A DNA stretch of 64,000 bases from Variovorax gossypii (GCF_003965815.1 NZ_RXOE01000005.1:186001-250000); one strand, 5' to 3'. Counted from the stretch's first letter, positions 8,127-16,900 are shown. Numbers and translations: made by a program. The notes: generated from the sequence alone by a model not told the origin.

Positions 8127-8921
8127 TCAGGCGAACCCGTAGGGGCCTTCGAAGGCGCCGATGTGGCTCACGTGGCTGACCATGCCGTGCGCCTTGTCCC
8201 ACAGGTGCAGCATGCAGCCGCGCGGCCCGATGTGGGATTGCGGCGGGGCCTCGGGGGCGAGCTGCAGATCGATCTCGGTGGTGGTGCTCGGGCAGGTGCA
8301 CACGACGGTGCCGGCCCAGCGGCGCAGCATGGTGCGGTGCACGTGGCCGCACAGCACGAGTTCGACGTTGGGCGCGGCGCGCACCACATCCTCGAGCTGC
8401 TGCACCTCCATGTAGCGGTACGTGTCCATGTAGGGGATGCCGCTCATGAAAGGCGGGTGATGGAGCATCAGCACCGTGGGCCTGACCGTGTCCTGCGCCA
8501 GCGTGCGGGCAAGCCATGCGAGTCCCTGGGCATCGATGTGTCCGTGGTGCTTTCCTGTGGGGCACGAGTCGAGCCCGATGAGACGCACGGGATGGTCCTC
8601 GACGCACCAGTGCAGCGGCCCTTCCCTGGGAAGGTAGGGCTGGTCGCCGAAGGCCGCGCGGAAGTTTTCGCGGTGGTCGTGATTGCCGGGGATCACCAGG
8701 AAGGGGATGCGCGTTGCCGCGAGCAGCTCGCGCACCATCGCGTACTCCTCGGGCCGGCCTTCGTCGACGAGGTCGCCCGTGATCAGCAGCAGATCGGGGC
8801 ACCGGTCCAGTGCATGCACATGCGCAAGCGCTTCGTTGAACATGCGATTCGAATTCGCGACGCCCTGGTAGAGCACGCCTTCGGGCCGGATGTGCGGATC
8901 GGACAACTGCGCAATGAGCAT
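8127..8921 (-). CDS. calcineurin-like metallophosphoesterase, CpdA-like
   Basis: 264 aa; start at ATG 8921 (MLIAQLSDPH), the usual beginning of the family, rather than an ATG nine codons upstream. All metal-binding motifs are present: Asp8 and His10 in DPH, GDLVD at 49-53, GNHDH at 79-83, HHPP, and GHVH near the C terminus. This is the pattern of class III cyclic nucleotide phosphodiesterases, but many relatives cleave other phosphoesters or pyrophosphates. It is the first gene of the leftward operon, so it may act on a phosphorylated or nucleotidyl intermediate rather than cAMP. Confidence 0.85.
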   Translation of the reverse strand: MLIAQLSDPHIRPEGVLYQGVANSNRMFNEALAHVHALDRCPDLLLITGDLVDEGRPEEYAMVRELLAATRIPFLVIPGNHDHRENFRAAFGDQPYLPREGPLHWCVEDHPVRLIGLDSCPTGKHHGHIDAQGLAWLARTLAQDTVRPTVLMLHHPPFMSGIPYMDTYRYMEVQQLEDVVRAAPNVELVLCGHVHRTMLRRWAGTVVCTCPSTTTEIDLQLAPEAPPQSHIGPRGCMLHLWDKAHGMVSHVSHIGAFEGPYGFA

Positions 8922-9090
8922 GTGACTCCTCGACGAACAGGCCGTCATGGTGTTGTCACGAAAGGCGTGCAGCCATACGCCCGATGGCGTAGCGGAGGAA
9001 AGTATTCACGACGCACTCAACGCAATGGCTTTGACGTAAAAACGCGCGCTGATCGACATCGGACCGTTGCGATCGAGGAGGAATGGAATC
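8922..9090. promoter_or_regulatory. divergent promoter region of the biosynthetic-type cluster
   Basis: 169 bp separate the start of the leftward operon (8921) from that of the rightward operon (9091). Both promoters must lie here or within the first codons. A good Shine-Dalgarno sequence, GAGGAGG at 9075-9081, precedes the ligase ATG and fixes that start. I could not assign -35/-10 boxes or an operator with confidence. No regulatory gene lies inside the cluster as seen. Confidence 0.5.
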
Positions 9091-10944
9091 ATGAATTCGC
9101 CACGTCTCGCGCCTGCTGCGACGGTGATGACGCACCGCGAGGGCGATGTGCTCTACGCGACCCGGCAGCCGCTGCAGCCGTACCCGCCCACGCTGCTGGA
9201 CCACCTCGACACATGGGCACGCGATGCACCCGAGCGCATGTTCCTCGCGCAACGCGAGGACAGGGACGAGGCCTGGTGCAGCGTGAGCTATGCCGAGGCG
9301 CACGAGCGCGTGCACGCCGTCGCGCAGGTGCTGCTGCAGGAAGGCGCATGCGCCGGCTCCACGCTGCTGCTGATCGACGCGAACTCGATCACGCACGCGC
9401 TGCTGTCGCTTGCTGCGATGTCCATCGGCGTGATCGTGCTCCCCATGTCGCCCGTGCACCTGCAAAGCGCGCAGGGACTCGCGCGCATCGAAAGCGTGGC
9501 CCAGCGCGTGCGCCCCGGCCTGGCGTACATCGCGGATGCGGGCGCCTGCCGCCCTCCGCACGGCGAAGCCGCATCGTGCCGCTGGCTGTCGGCGGGCATG
9601 CTCGCCGGCGCCGTGGCGCACGATGCCGATGGCGCGACAGGCGAACGCCTTCGCGAACACAGGGCCCGCATCGACGCGGACACACCGGCGAAGCTCCTGC
9701 TGACCTCCGGCTCGACAGGACTGCCCAAGATCGTGATCCACACGCAGCGCATGCTCTGCGCCCAACAGCAGCAGATGGCACAGCTGTGGCAGTTCCTCGA
9801 GGACAGCCCGCCCGTGCTGTGCGACTGGCTGCCGTGGAACCACACCTCGGGCGGCAACAACAGCTTCAACATGACGCTGCGCAACGGCGGCACGCTCTTC
9901 ATCGACCAGGGCAGGCCGACGCTGAAGGACATCGGGCAGAGCATCCGCAACCTGCGCGAGGTGTCGCCCACCTGGTACACGAACGTCCCCCTCGGTTATG
10001 CGGCGCTGCTGCCGCATCTCGAGGCCGATGCTTCCTTCGCCGAAGCCTTCTTCCGCCGGCTCGACCTGCTGGTGTACGGCGGCGCGCCGCTGCCCGCCGA
10101 GCTCTGGCGTCGCATGGACGCGGTGTGCCGCCGGACCACCGGGCACGCCGCGCGCTGGGCCAGCGGATGGGGGCTCACGGAGACCACATCGACCTCGGCC
10201 ATCACGCATTTCGAGACGACGGGCACCGGCGAGATCGGCCTGCCGCTGCCGGGCATGAGCTTGCGGCTCTCGCCGCGCCGGGGCCTGTACGCCGTCGCGG
10301 TGAAGGGCCCCAACGTCACCCCCGGCTACCTGGACGACGATGAACGCACGCGCGAGGCGTTCGACGAGGAGGGGTTCTTCCGCACCGGCGATCTGGTCTC
10401 GTTCGTCGATCCCGCCAACCCCGACGCGGGCCTGCGCTACGAAGGGCGCTCCAGCGACGAATTCAAGCTCGGCAGCGGCATCTGGGTGGTGCCGGGGCGC
10501 ATCAAGGCCCAGCTGCTGTCGCACACCGGCCCGCTCGTGCAGGACGTCGTGGTGGCCGGCTCCGGCCGGCTGCGGCTGGTGGTCTTCCTCTGGCTGAACG
10601 CCGAGCTCGTGCAGCGGGACTTCGCGGCCCCGGCCGACGAAGCGCTCGGGCAGGGCGAGGACAGGGCGGCGCTGCTGCGCTTTCTCGAGGAGGCCGTGGC
10701 CGCCTACAACGCCGTTCACACCGGATCGAGCGAGTCGCTCGCGCGGGCCTGCGTGCTGATGGAGCCGCCGAGCGCGGCCTTCGGCGAGCTGACCGACAAG
10801 GGCACGATCAACCAGCGCCGCTTCCTCTCGCGCCGCGCGGACCTCGTCGAGGCGCAGTATGTGCACGCGGCGCGGCAGCCGGGCTCCGTCGGATTCGCGG
10901 CGGGCGAGGCCGCGTCCCCGCTCTGCGTTGCCGCCGCATGCTGA
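9091..10944 (+). CDS. AMP-forming acyl-CoA / acyl-acid ligase, feruloyl-CoA synthetase-like
   Basis: 617 aa, ATG at 9091 behind GAGGAGG. The adenylation-family P-loop LLTSGSTGLPK is at residues 203-213, followed by WLPWNHTSGG, YGGAPLP, WGLTETTS, the FRTGD segment and the C-terminal catalytic lysine in LTDKGTINQRR. Length and motif wording are closest to feruloyl-CoA synthetases, which activate aryl-propenoic acids. It would adenylate a carboxylic acid and pass it to CoA or a carrier. No carrier-protein gene is visible. It heads the rightward operon and overlaps the transporter gene by 7 bp. Confidence 0.88.
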   Translation: MNSPRLAPAATVMTHREGDVLYATRQPLQPYPPTLLDHLDTWARDAPERMFLAQREDRDEAWCSVSYAEAHERVHAVAQVLLQEGACAGSTLLLIDANSITHALLSLAAMSIGVIVLPMSPVHLQSAQGLARIESVAQRVRPGLAYIADAGACRPPHGEAASCRWLSAGMLAGAVAHDADGATGERLREHRARIDADTPAKLLLTSGSTGLPKIVIHTQRMLCAQQQQMAQLWQFLEDSPPVLCDWLPWNHTSGGNNSFNMTLRNGGTLFIDQGRPTLKDIGQSIRNLREVSPTWYTNVPLGYAALLPHLEADASFAEAFFRRLDLLVYGGAPLPAELWRRMDAVCRRTTGHAARWASGWGLTETTSTSAITHFETTGTGEIGLPLPGMSLRLSPRRGLYAVAVKGPNVTPGYLDDDERTREAFDEEGFFRTGDLVSFVDPANPDAGLRYEGRSSDEFKLGSGIWVVPGRIKAQLLSHTGPLVQDVVVAGSGRLRLVVFLWLNAELVQRDFAAPADEALGQGEDRAALLRFLEEAVAAYNAVHTGSSESLARACVLMEPPSAAFGELTDKGTINQRRFLSRRADLVEAQYVHAARQPGSVGFAAGEAASPLCVAAAC

Positions 10945-12176
10945 AGCCCGTCCGCGCCATGCCGGGCGCCAAGGAATTCATCGTGCTGGCCGCGGCGGTC
11001 ATGTCGGTCAACGCGGTGGCCGTCGACACGCTGCTGCCGGCCCTGGCCGAGGTCGGCGCCGCGGTGAATGCCGGCGAGGACAACCGCCGGCAGTGGCTGA
11101 TCACCGCCTACCTGATCGGGTTCGGCGTCTCCCAGCTGGTCTACGGCACGCTGTCGGACCACTACGGGCGCAAGCCGTTCATGCTCCTGGGCTTGTCGCT
11201 CTATGCGGCTTTCGCGGGGTTGAGCGTGCTGGCATCGGACTTCGGCACTGCGGTGGCACTGCGCGTGCTGCAGGGATGCGGTGGCGGCGTGAGCGTGCTT
11301 GCGCTGTCGATCATCCGCGACCGTCATTCGGGCGAGGAGATGGTGCGCGTGATGTCGCTGGCCTTCATGCTTTTTCTGGGGGTTCCGATCTTCGCGCCCT
11401 CGCTGGGCCACGCGATCCTGGCCCTGTCGTCATGGCAGTGGGTGTTTGCCGCGATCGCGCTCTTCGGCGCGGCGCTGCTGCCGTGGGTGGCGCTGCGCCT
11501 GCCCGAGACGCTGCCGCGCGAGCGCCGGATGCCGCTGTCGCCGCGCACGGTGGCGCAGGCGATCGGCTGCGTGCTGCGCCAGCGCGATTCGCTGGGCTAC
11601 ACGCTGGCGTCCACCGCGCTCGTGGGCGCGCTCTTCGGCATCGTCACGTCGGGCCAGCAGCTGTTCGCGAACGTGTTCCGCGCACCCGAGGTGTTTCCCC
11701 TGGTCTTCGGCACGGTCGCGACCTGCGTCGCGCTGGCGGCGCTGCTCAATGGACGCGTCGTGGGACGTTTCGGCGCCCGGCGCACCTCCCACCTGGCGCT
11801 GATGGGCTACCTGTTCGTCGCCTGCGTCCACGGCGCCGTCGCATGGTCGGGCATGGAACGGCCATGGATCTTCACGGCGCTGCAGTCCGCGCTGATGTTC
11901 TGCTTCGGCCTGATGCTCGCGAACTTCGGCTCGCTCGCCATGGCGCGGCTCGCGCACATCGCAGGCACGGCCTCCGCGGTCCAGAGCCTGGTGATCAACG
12001 TCGGCGGCGCACTGATCGGCATCTTCATCGGGCAGTCGTTCGACGGCACCGCGGTACCGATGACGCTGGGCTCGATCGCCAGCGGCTGCGCGGCGCTGGC
12101 GATGGTGCTCATGGCCGAGCGCGGACGCCTCTTCCAGCCGGTTGCGGCGGCGCTGCCGGCACAGGTGGCGGGATGA
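10938..12176 (+). CDS. MFS exporter, Bcr/CflA drug-resistance type
   Basis: 412 aa with about 12 hydrophobic segments. ATG at 10938 overlaps the ligase stop by 7 bp. The MFS motif between TM2 and TM3 is present (GTLSDHYGRKP), as is the early PALAEVG / QWLITAYLIGFG pattern typical of Bcr/CflA multidrug exporters. Members expel drugs or metabolites by proton antiport. Its place inside the operon makes it the likely exporter and self-protection factor for the pathway product. Confidence 0.9.
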   Translation: MLKPVRAMPGAKEFIVLAAAVMSVNAVAVDTLLPALAEVGAAVNAGEDNRRQWLITAYLIGFGVSQLVYGTLSDHYGRKPFMLLGLSLYAAFAGLSVLASDFGTAVALRVLQGCGGGVSVLALSIIRDRHSGEEMVRVMSLAFMLFLGVPIFAPSLGHAILALSSWQWVFAAIALFGAALLPWVALRLPETLPRERRMPLSPRTVAQAIGCVLRQRDSLGYTLASTALVGALFGIVTSGQQLFANVFRAPEVFPLVFGTVATCVALAALLNGRVVGRFGARRTSHLALMGYLFVACVHGAVAWSGMERPWIFTALQSALMFCFGLMLANFGSLAMARLAHIAGTASAVQSLVINVGGALIGIFIGQSFDGTAVPMTLGSIASGCAALAMVLMAERGRLFQPVAAALPAQVAG

Positions 12177-13030
12177 CCGCACCCACCATGCCATCGGCAT
12201 CCCGTGCCCTGAGAGCGCCCAACGTGGAGCCGGCGCTGCTGCAGGGACTGCACGAACTGATCGCGGACCTGAACATGGCGGATGCCGACCTGCAGGACCG
12301 GCCCCGCGTCGAGATCGCATGCACCAGGCAGCAGGTGGCCCTCGCCGCACAGTTGATGGCGCACGCCTTCGTGCACAACCGGGACAAGGGGTGGCTGGCC
12401 TGGCTGCCTCCCTCGGAGGTGGCGCGCGTGCGTTGCGGCGACAGCGGGCGGGCCCGGAAAAAGATCGCGCGCGTGATCGACTACCTGTGCATGGCGGCGA
12501 CCTTCGAAGGAGGGCTGGTGCTGCTCGAGTCCGCGCAGACGACGCAGGGACGCGAGGTCCGAGGCGCATCGCTGTGGGGGCTCCCGCCGGCCATGCCCCG
12601 CCCCGAGCCCTGGTGGCACCTGGCGGCGTTCGGCGCCCCGGCTGCGTTGCGCAGCTACGGGCCGTTGCGCGCGGCGGCCGCGGCGGGTGCCGCGAACGCG
12701 CTGGTGCGCGCCTCGCTGCAGACGCTGCGCGAGCAGGGTTTTCCGCAGCGCTGCATCTACGCCCAGATGGGATGCGTGCGCCCGGCCCACCAGGGCCGGC
12801 GCGTTTCGCGGCGCATGTTCGAACCGTTTCGCCTGCTGGCCGACCGCTTCGACCTCCTGTACCGGCTGGAAAGCAGCAGCCCCGAGACGAACGACCAGCG
12901 GGTCTTCTCCAACTTCCGCTTCGAGAAGATCGGCGAACACCGCTTCGGCGCATCGCGCTTCAACAGCGTTGGCCCCTACACGATCAGCCTGATGGTCAGA
13001 AGACCGCAGCCCGAGATGCCATGCCGCTGA
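12173..13030 (+). CDS. GNAT-like acyltransferase family protein
   Basis: 285 aa; ATG at 12173 overlaps the transporter stop by 4 bp. The C-terminal section has a late-GNAT pattern: PAHQGRRVSRRMFEPF, then LYRLESSSPETNDQRVFSNF and a closing strand, matching the acetyl-CoA loop and the 'LEtSs..n..lYerlGF' ending of many acetyltransferases. The N-terminal third is not familiar. A role in acylating an amine of the product is plausible but inferred. The gene ends 10 bp inside the next one. Confidence 0.6.
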   Translation: MTAPTMPSASRALRAPNVEPALLQGLHELIADLNMADADLQDRPRVEIACTRQQVALAAQLMAHAFVHNRDKGWLAWLPPSEVARVRCGDSGRARKKIARVIDYLCMAATFEGGLVLLESAQTTQGREVRGASLWGLPPAMPRPEPWWHLAAFGAPAALRSYGPLRAAAAAGAANALVRASLQTLREQGFPQRCIYAQMGCVRPAHQGRRVSRRMFEPFRLLADRFDLLYRLESSSPETNDQRVFSNFRFEKIGEHRFGASRFNSVGPYTISLMVRRPQPEMPCR

Positions 13031-14103
13031 CCTTCCACCCGGTCGATCCCCTGGACGAGGCTTTTCGGGCGCGATGGAATGCACGGGTCGCCGAGAAGGA
13101 GCTCTCGCTCGATCCCGATTTCCTGCAACTGCTGGCCGATGCCGACCCCGGGGTTACCTATCACTTCGTACAAGCCACCGACGCTGCGGGGCAGGTGCGC
13201 GCGCTCGCCTGCTGCTCGGTCGCCGAGATGCGCGTGATGCGCTTCGTCCCACTGCGCGTGCTGGTGCTGGGCGGCACCGTCGCCGCGGGCAAGGCCTACT
13301 GGTTCGACGCCGAGGCGCTGGATTTCGCCGGGTTCCTTGCCGGCTTCGAGGCGTACGTGAAGACGGCGATCCGCTGCGACATCCTCGTGCTCAAGGAGTT
13401 CTCGCCGGACTCAGACGTTGAGCCGATGCGCTCGATGTCCGATGCGGGCTTCATCACGCACATGTGCTACGACCGCAGCCGACTTGCGCTGCCAGCGGGC
13501 GGGGGTATGCAGGACTTCCTGGATTCGCTGCCATCCAAGAAGCGGAGGAACCTGCGACAGGTGATGGAACACGGCGATGCGGCAGGCCTGGAGGTCAAGG
13601 TGCACCGGAGCTTCGATCACCTGATCGACACGGCTTACGCCCTTTACCTGGCCGTGAACGCGCGTGCCACGGAAGCACGCACGCCCGCGTTGCCGCACCG
13701 GCTTTTCGCGGCACTCGGGCGGCTCGATGCCGCGCGGATGCTCACGATCTCGCAGGGCGAAAGGACGGTGGGGTTCGGCCTGTTGCTTCACCAGCGCGCA
13801 AAGCTCAAGTGCCTCGTGATCGGCATGGACTACGAAGTCTCGCGAGAACTCCAGCTCTGGTATCAGGTCGTCGCGCGTTCGATCGAGTACGCAGCGAGCA
13901 GCGGCTGCACCTGCGTCGACCTCGGATCGACCAACCACAGCATGAAGCGCAAGTTCGGCGCGCAGCACGAAGACATCTGGATCGCCGTGCGCCACCGCAG
14001 CCGGTGGCTCACGCGGCTTCTCGCGCCTCTGATCCGCCACACCCTGGCTTCGATCTATCGACCCGCGGGGAAGGGGGCGGCGGCCACTTCCGACGGCCGC
14101 TGA
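13021..14103 (+). CDS. BioF2-like / FemAB-type acetyltransferase-domain protein
   Basis: 360 aa; ATG at 13021 overlaps the preceding stop by 10 bp. The centre (LDSLPSKKRRNLRQVMEHG, then GLEVKVHRSF) is typical of the double-GNAT 'peptidogalycan / BioF2-like' acetyltransferases, and the C-terminal VDLGSTNHSMKRKFGA segment resembles their last substrate-binding strand. This family transfers aminoacyl or acyl groups to amines. It is not obviously homologous to the gene just upstream, so the operon encodes two different acyltransferase-like proteins in tandem. Confidence 0.65.
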   Translation: MPLTFHPVDPLDEAFRARWNARVAEKELSLDPDFLQLLADADPGVTYHFVQATDAAGQVRALACCSVAEMRVMRFVPLRVLVLGGTVAAGKAYWFDAEALDFAGFLAGFEAYVKTAIRCDILVLKEFSPDSDVEPMRSMSDAGFITHMCYDRSRLALPAGGGMQDFLDSLPSKKRRNLRQVMEHGDAAGLEVKVHRSFDHLIDTAYALYLAVNARATEARTPALPHRLFAALGRLDAARMLTISQGERTVGFGLLLHQRAKLKCLVIGMDYEVSRELQLWYQVVARSIEYAASSGCTCVDLGSTNHSMKRKFGAQHEDIWIAVRHRSRWLTRLLAPLIRHTLASIYRPAGKGAAATSDGR

Positions 14104-14112
14104 TCCCGTCGC

Positions 14113-14119
14113 AAGGAGG
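14113..14119 (+). promoter_or_regulatory. strong ribosome binding site of the sterol-desaturase gene
   Basis: AAGGAGG lies 5 bp before ATG 14124. It fixes that start and explains efficient translation despite the 20-bp gap after the previous stop, where no overlap is available for coupling. Confidence 0.7.
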
Positions 14120-14123
14120 CACC

Positions 14124-15254
14124 ATGTACCGCACGATCATCTACGCCATCCCTTTCTTCGCCGTGCTGATCGCGTGCGAGTTTGCCTGGGGGTGCATCAA
14201 GCGGCGCAACACCTACAGGCTCAACGATTTCATCAGCAACCTGAGCCACGGCTTGCTCAGCCAGGTGGTGGCCGTGTGCACGCCGTTCTTTCAGATCGGG
14301 TTCTATACGGCTGTCTTTCCGTTCGCCTCGCGCTGGTCGAGCGTGGAGTTCTGGAACAGCTGGATCGGACTCCTGGCCGCCGTGATCCTGTTCGACTTCT
14401 GCAACTACTGGGTGCATCGCGCGGGCCACGAATGCGCGGTGTTCTGGGCGGCCCACGCCGTGCATCACCAGAGCCAGGACTTCAACCTCTCGATCGCGCT
14501 AAGGCAGGGGAGTGCGGTCGCGATCCTGGGGTGGATCTTCTTTCTGCCGATGGCGATCGTCGGCGTGCCGCCCAAGTACTTCGGCATTGCGGCGATGGTG
14601 CTTCTTCTGTACGGCTACTGGGTACACACCGAACACGTCGGCAAGCTCGGCTGGTTCGACCATGTCTTTTCCTCGCCATCGAACCATCGCGTGCATCACG
14701 CCGTCAACGCCGGATACCTCGATCGCAACTACGGCGCCTTGCTGGTGGTGTGGGACAAGCTCTTCGGAACCTTTGCAGAAGAGCGCGAGCCGTGCATCTA
14801 CGGCACGGTCAGGCCGCTCGACAGCTGGAATCCGCTGCGCGCGCTCCTGAACGTCTACGTCACGCTGGCGCGCACCGCATGGCATACGCGCAGGTGGAGC
14901 GACAAGCTGCGCGTATGGCTGAAGCCTCCGGGTTGGCAGCCAGCCGACATGGCCGAGAGATTTCCCATCCAATTGAAGTCGCCGGATACGGTCAGGCGCT
15001 ACGACCCGGCACTCACGCCTGTCCAGCAGTGGACCGCCATCGCGCAACTCGTTCTCTGGCTTGCAGCCATTCTCCTGTTCCTGTGGCACGCGGATGCCGC
15101 CTCGTTCTGGACCAATGCGGCGATGCTCGGCCTGACCGTCGCCGGGTTTTGGGTTACCGGGGCGGTGCTGGAGTCCGCCATCCGTGTCCGCTGGGCGTGG
15201 GGCCTGCAAACGATGCTCCTGAGTCCGGCGGTTGCATATATAGCTGGGCGGTAG
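14124..15254 (+). CDS. sterol desaturase / fatty acid hydroxylase superfamily protein
   Basis: 376 aa, ATG at 14124. Histidine clusters HRAGH at residues 98-102, HAVHH at 111-115 and HRVHH near 190 form the di-iron site of this integral membrane family. Several hydrophobic segments flank them, including a pair near the C terminus. Known members hydroxylate or desaturate sterols, fatty acids or ether lipids. It is the last gene of the rightward operon and the second membrane di-iron oxygenase-type protein in the cluster, from a different family than the one at 2611-3624. Confidence 0.9.
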   Translation: MYRTIIYAIPFFAVLIACEFAWGCIKRRNTYRLNDFISNLSHGLLSQVVAVCTPFFQIGFYTAVFPFASRWSSVEFWNSWIGLLAAVILFDFCNYWVHRAGHECAVFWAAHAVHHQSQDFNLSIALRQGSAVAILGWIFFLPMAIVGVPPKYFGIAAMVLLLYGYWVHTEHVGKLGWFDHVFSSPSNHRVHHAVNAGYLDRNYGALLVVWDKLFGTFAEEREPCIYGTVRPLDSWNPLRALLNVYVTLARTAWHTRRWSDKLRVWLKPPGWQPADMAERFPIQLKSPDTVRRYDPALTPVQQWTAIAQLVLWLAAILLFLWHADAASFWTNAAMLGLTVAGFWVTGAVLESAIRVRWAWGLQTMLLSPAVAYIAGR

Positions 15255-15380
15255 ACGCCGAAACGCGGGCGCCTGCGCCTAGCTCTCTCCAACAATACGG
15301 AATCGTTCTGCAGCCCTTACCAAAAGGGTCACCGGTGCGAGCACTTTGACATGTGGCAATATGCCACATACAGTTCTACC

Positions 15381-15764
15381 ATGGCACAGTCCATCCGTGT
15401 TTCAGACGAGTTGTACAGCTTGGCGCAATCGACCGGCCAAGCTCTTGGGCGCCCCATCGCTCAACAGATGGAGCACTGGGCGCGCTTGGGGGCCGCCCTC
15501 GAGGCAGCGGGCATCAGCGCAGCATCCGCGATGCATCTCCTGGGAGCGAAGGGTTCTGCCGACGAGCTTGTCTCTGTGGCCTTGGGCAAGCTCCAGATGT
15601 CCGAATCCGAGCGGATACGAATGCTTCATATGAGTGACGCCGATCAAGTTGCCAACGGCAAGCGAACCGCCAAGAGCCTCTTCGTCGTGCGCAAGGAAGC
15701 ACTGGAGGGATTCACCTTCAAGCGACAAATCGATCCAGAGCCGACGGAGGGCGAGGGTTGGTAA
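15381..15764 (+). CDS. ParD-like antitoxin family protein
   Basis: 127 aa from ATG 15381 (MAQSIRVSDELYSLAQS); an ATG ten codons upstream is also open. The N-terminal ribbon-helix-helix-like start plus GRPIAQQMEHWARLG is the pattern of ParD-like antitoxins (PF11903 type). Such proteins bind DNA and neutralise a toxin encoded just downstream. Here the downstream gene at 15758 overlaps this stop but is broken by a TGA, so the antitoxin may be an orphan. It follows the biosynthetic cluster by 126 bp and begins a lower-quality accessory strip. Confidence 0.7.
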   Translation: MAQSIRVSDELYSLAQSTGQALGRPIAQQMEHWARLGAALEAAGISAASAMHLLGAKGSADELVSVALGKLQMSESERIRMLHMSDADQVANGKRTAKSLFVVRKEALEGFTFKRQIDPEPTEGEGW

Positions 15765-16552
15765 AGCCGACAGGAAAGGAGGCCGACACGCCTCCGGGCG
15801 TTTTTCTCGCGTTGATCAAGGTCGCGGGTGATGACATTCACATCGGTTGCCAATCCTTGGCGCTATGAGTCGAGCGCTATGGAATCGGCCTTCCGGAAGG
15901 CATCGCAGCCATTTCACGCGATGTTGATTTTCTGACCGATTCAGCGGGTGCACGGGCAAGCGTGTTTCGGTATGCCGATGCGCTAAATGGCCAGACCTTC
16001 TTTCCCAGTCCGCGCGCCATGACATCGCTCGTTGGCCAGGCGTTTCGTTTCCTCCCGGATGACGAATACATCAACGTCGATGTGCTGTGGAGCTTGATAG
16101 GACTGACTCCAGAGCAGGTGCGGGCCAGAGCGGTCACGGTCGAGCGCGCGGATGTTTCATTCCGGATCATGCATGAGCTTCACGTCTTGCGCAGCAGGCT
16201 TGTGAATCTGTACGAGCTGAAGGAGAAACAAGACAGCAAGGGGGAGATGCAACTACGCTTGGCAATAGACGTTGCACGCGAGTTCCTGCGCGCGGAAGCT
16301 GCCAAGCATGACACCGAGGCCACGCGCACTGGACGAAGCCCGTTGCAGGCGCTGTTCAAGGAAGTCGCGAAGCTCGCCATTGACGATGCCGGAAAAAAGG
16401 TCGCGTTGCGACATGGCATCCATGTGGCCGACGCACTGGATCCATCACTCATCCCCGGTGGTCCTTTCTGGGATCGACAGTGGCCGCAACTCTCGCGACT
16501 CATGTCTCCCACCTATCGCGCATTGTTTGCGCCGCCTGGCAACGACAGTTGA
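15758..16552 (+). pseudogene. nucleotidyltransferase-like partner of the antitoxin, interrupted by one TGA
   Basis: One reading frame runs from a TTG at 15758, overlapping the antitoxin stop, to a TGA ending at 16552, with a single internal stop TGA at 15866-15868. Both sides read as one protein: GGQ-like IGCQSLAL before the stop and VERYGIGLPEG, then SRDVDFLTD, directly after it. A Trp codon (TGG) at the stop would restore SLALWVERYG. The SRDVDF segment resembles the catalytic acidic motif of nucleotidyltransferase-fold proteins. A GTG at 15962 could restart translation but would omit the acidic motif. Likely an inactivated toxin; the family call is tentative. Confidence 0.6.
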
Positions 16553-16574
16553 CGAGCGCGTCGATGCTCATGGT

Positions 16575-16596
16575 TGTTGATTTCCATGGAATCCTG
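16575..16596. repeat. IS21-like terminal repeat relic, copy 1
   Basis: A 22-bp stretch reading TGTTGATTTCCATGGAATCC plus TG is repeated exactly at 60348-60369. TGTTGATTTCCAT is typical of IS21-family termini. No istA or istB gene is nearby here. Confidence 0.45.
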
Positions 16597-16900
16597 CCCC
16601 CTTCACAAGTGGCGCCGCATGGTCGACGCGGGAGGCATCGCATCGAAGGCCAGCGACCAGCAAGCAGAGTTCGTCTCGCTCACGCTGGCTCCTGGCCCCG
16701 CTGTCGCAAGCGACATCCACCTCGAGCTTCGCCGCGAACAGGCTGCAATCGAGAACCCCAAGCTGGTCGCGATTTTGAGGCCGCGCGACCGTGCAAGGCC
16801 TCGAAGTGGCGCGGAATCTATCGGTGCGAAGGAGGGAGAAGAGGAACTGATCGGTATTGAATGTCTGGTACCCGACATTCAATGCATTCTCTATTTTTAA
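16586..16900 (+). pseudogene. relic of an IS66-type accessory ORF (TnpA-like)
   Basis: From ATG 16586 the first 55 or so residues (HKWRRMVDAGG, AEFVSLTLAP, DIHLELRR) match the pattern of the small TnpA-type proteins of IS66 elements, whose C-terminal part reads 'FvpLtL.p...i.leLRrG'. Homology fades after the ELRR segment and no tnpB or large transposase follows, so this is a truncated relic. Family assignment is from pattern memory only. Confidence 0.35.

Noticed and set aside
6951..10343. 1130-codon open frame on the + strand spanning the divergent promoter
   Set aside because: It crosses the nucleotidyltransferase, phosphoesterase and ligase genes in the wrong frame or strand and has no recognisable domain.
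15778..15805. Hairpin GGAGGC / GCCTCC followed by T5, terminator-like
   Set aside because: Five bases separate the stem from the T run, and it lies inside the open frame of the antitoxin partner, so it is not called as a terminator, though it could lower partner expression.
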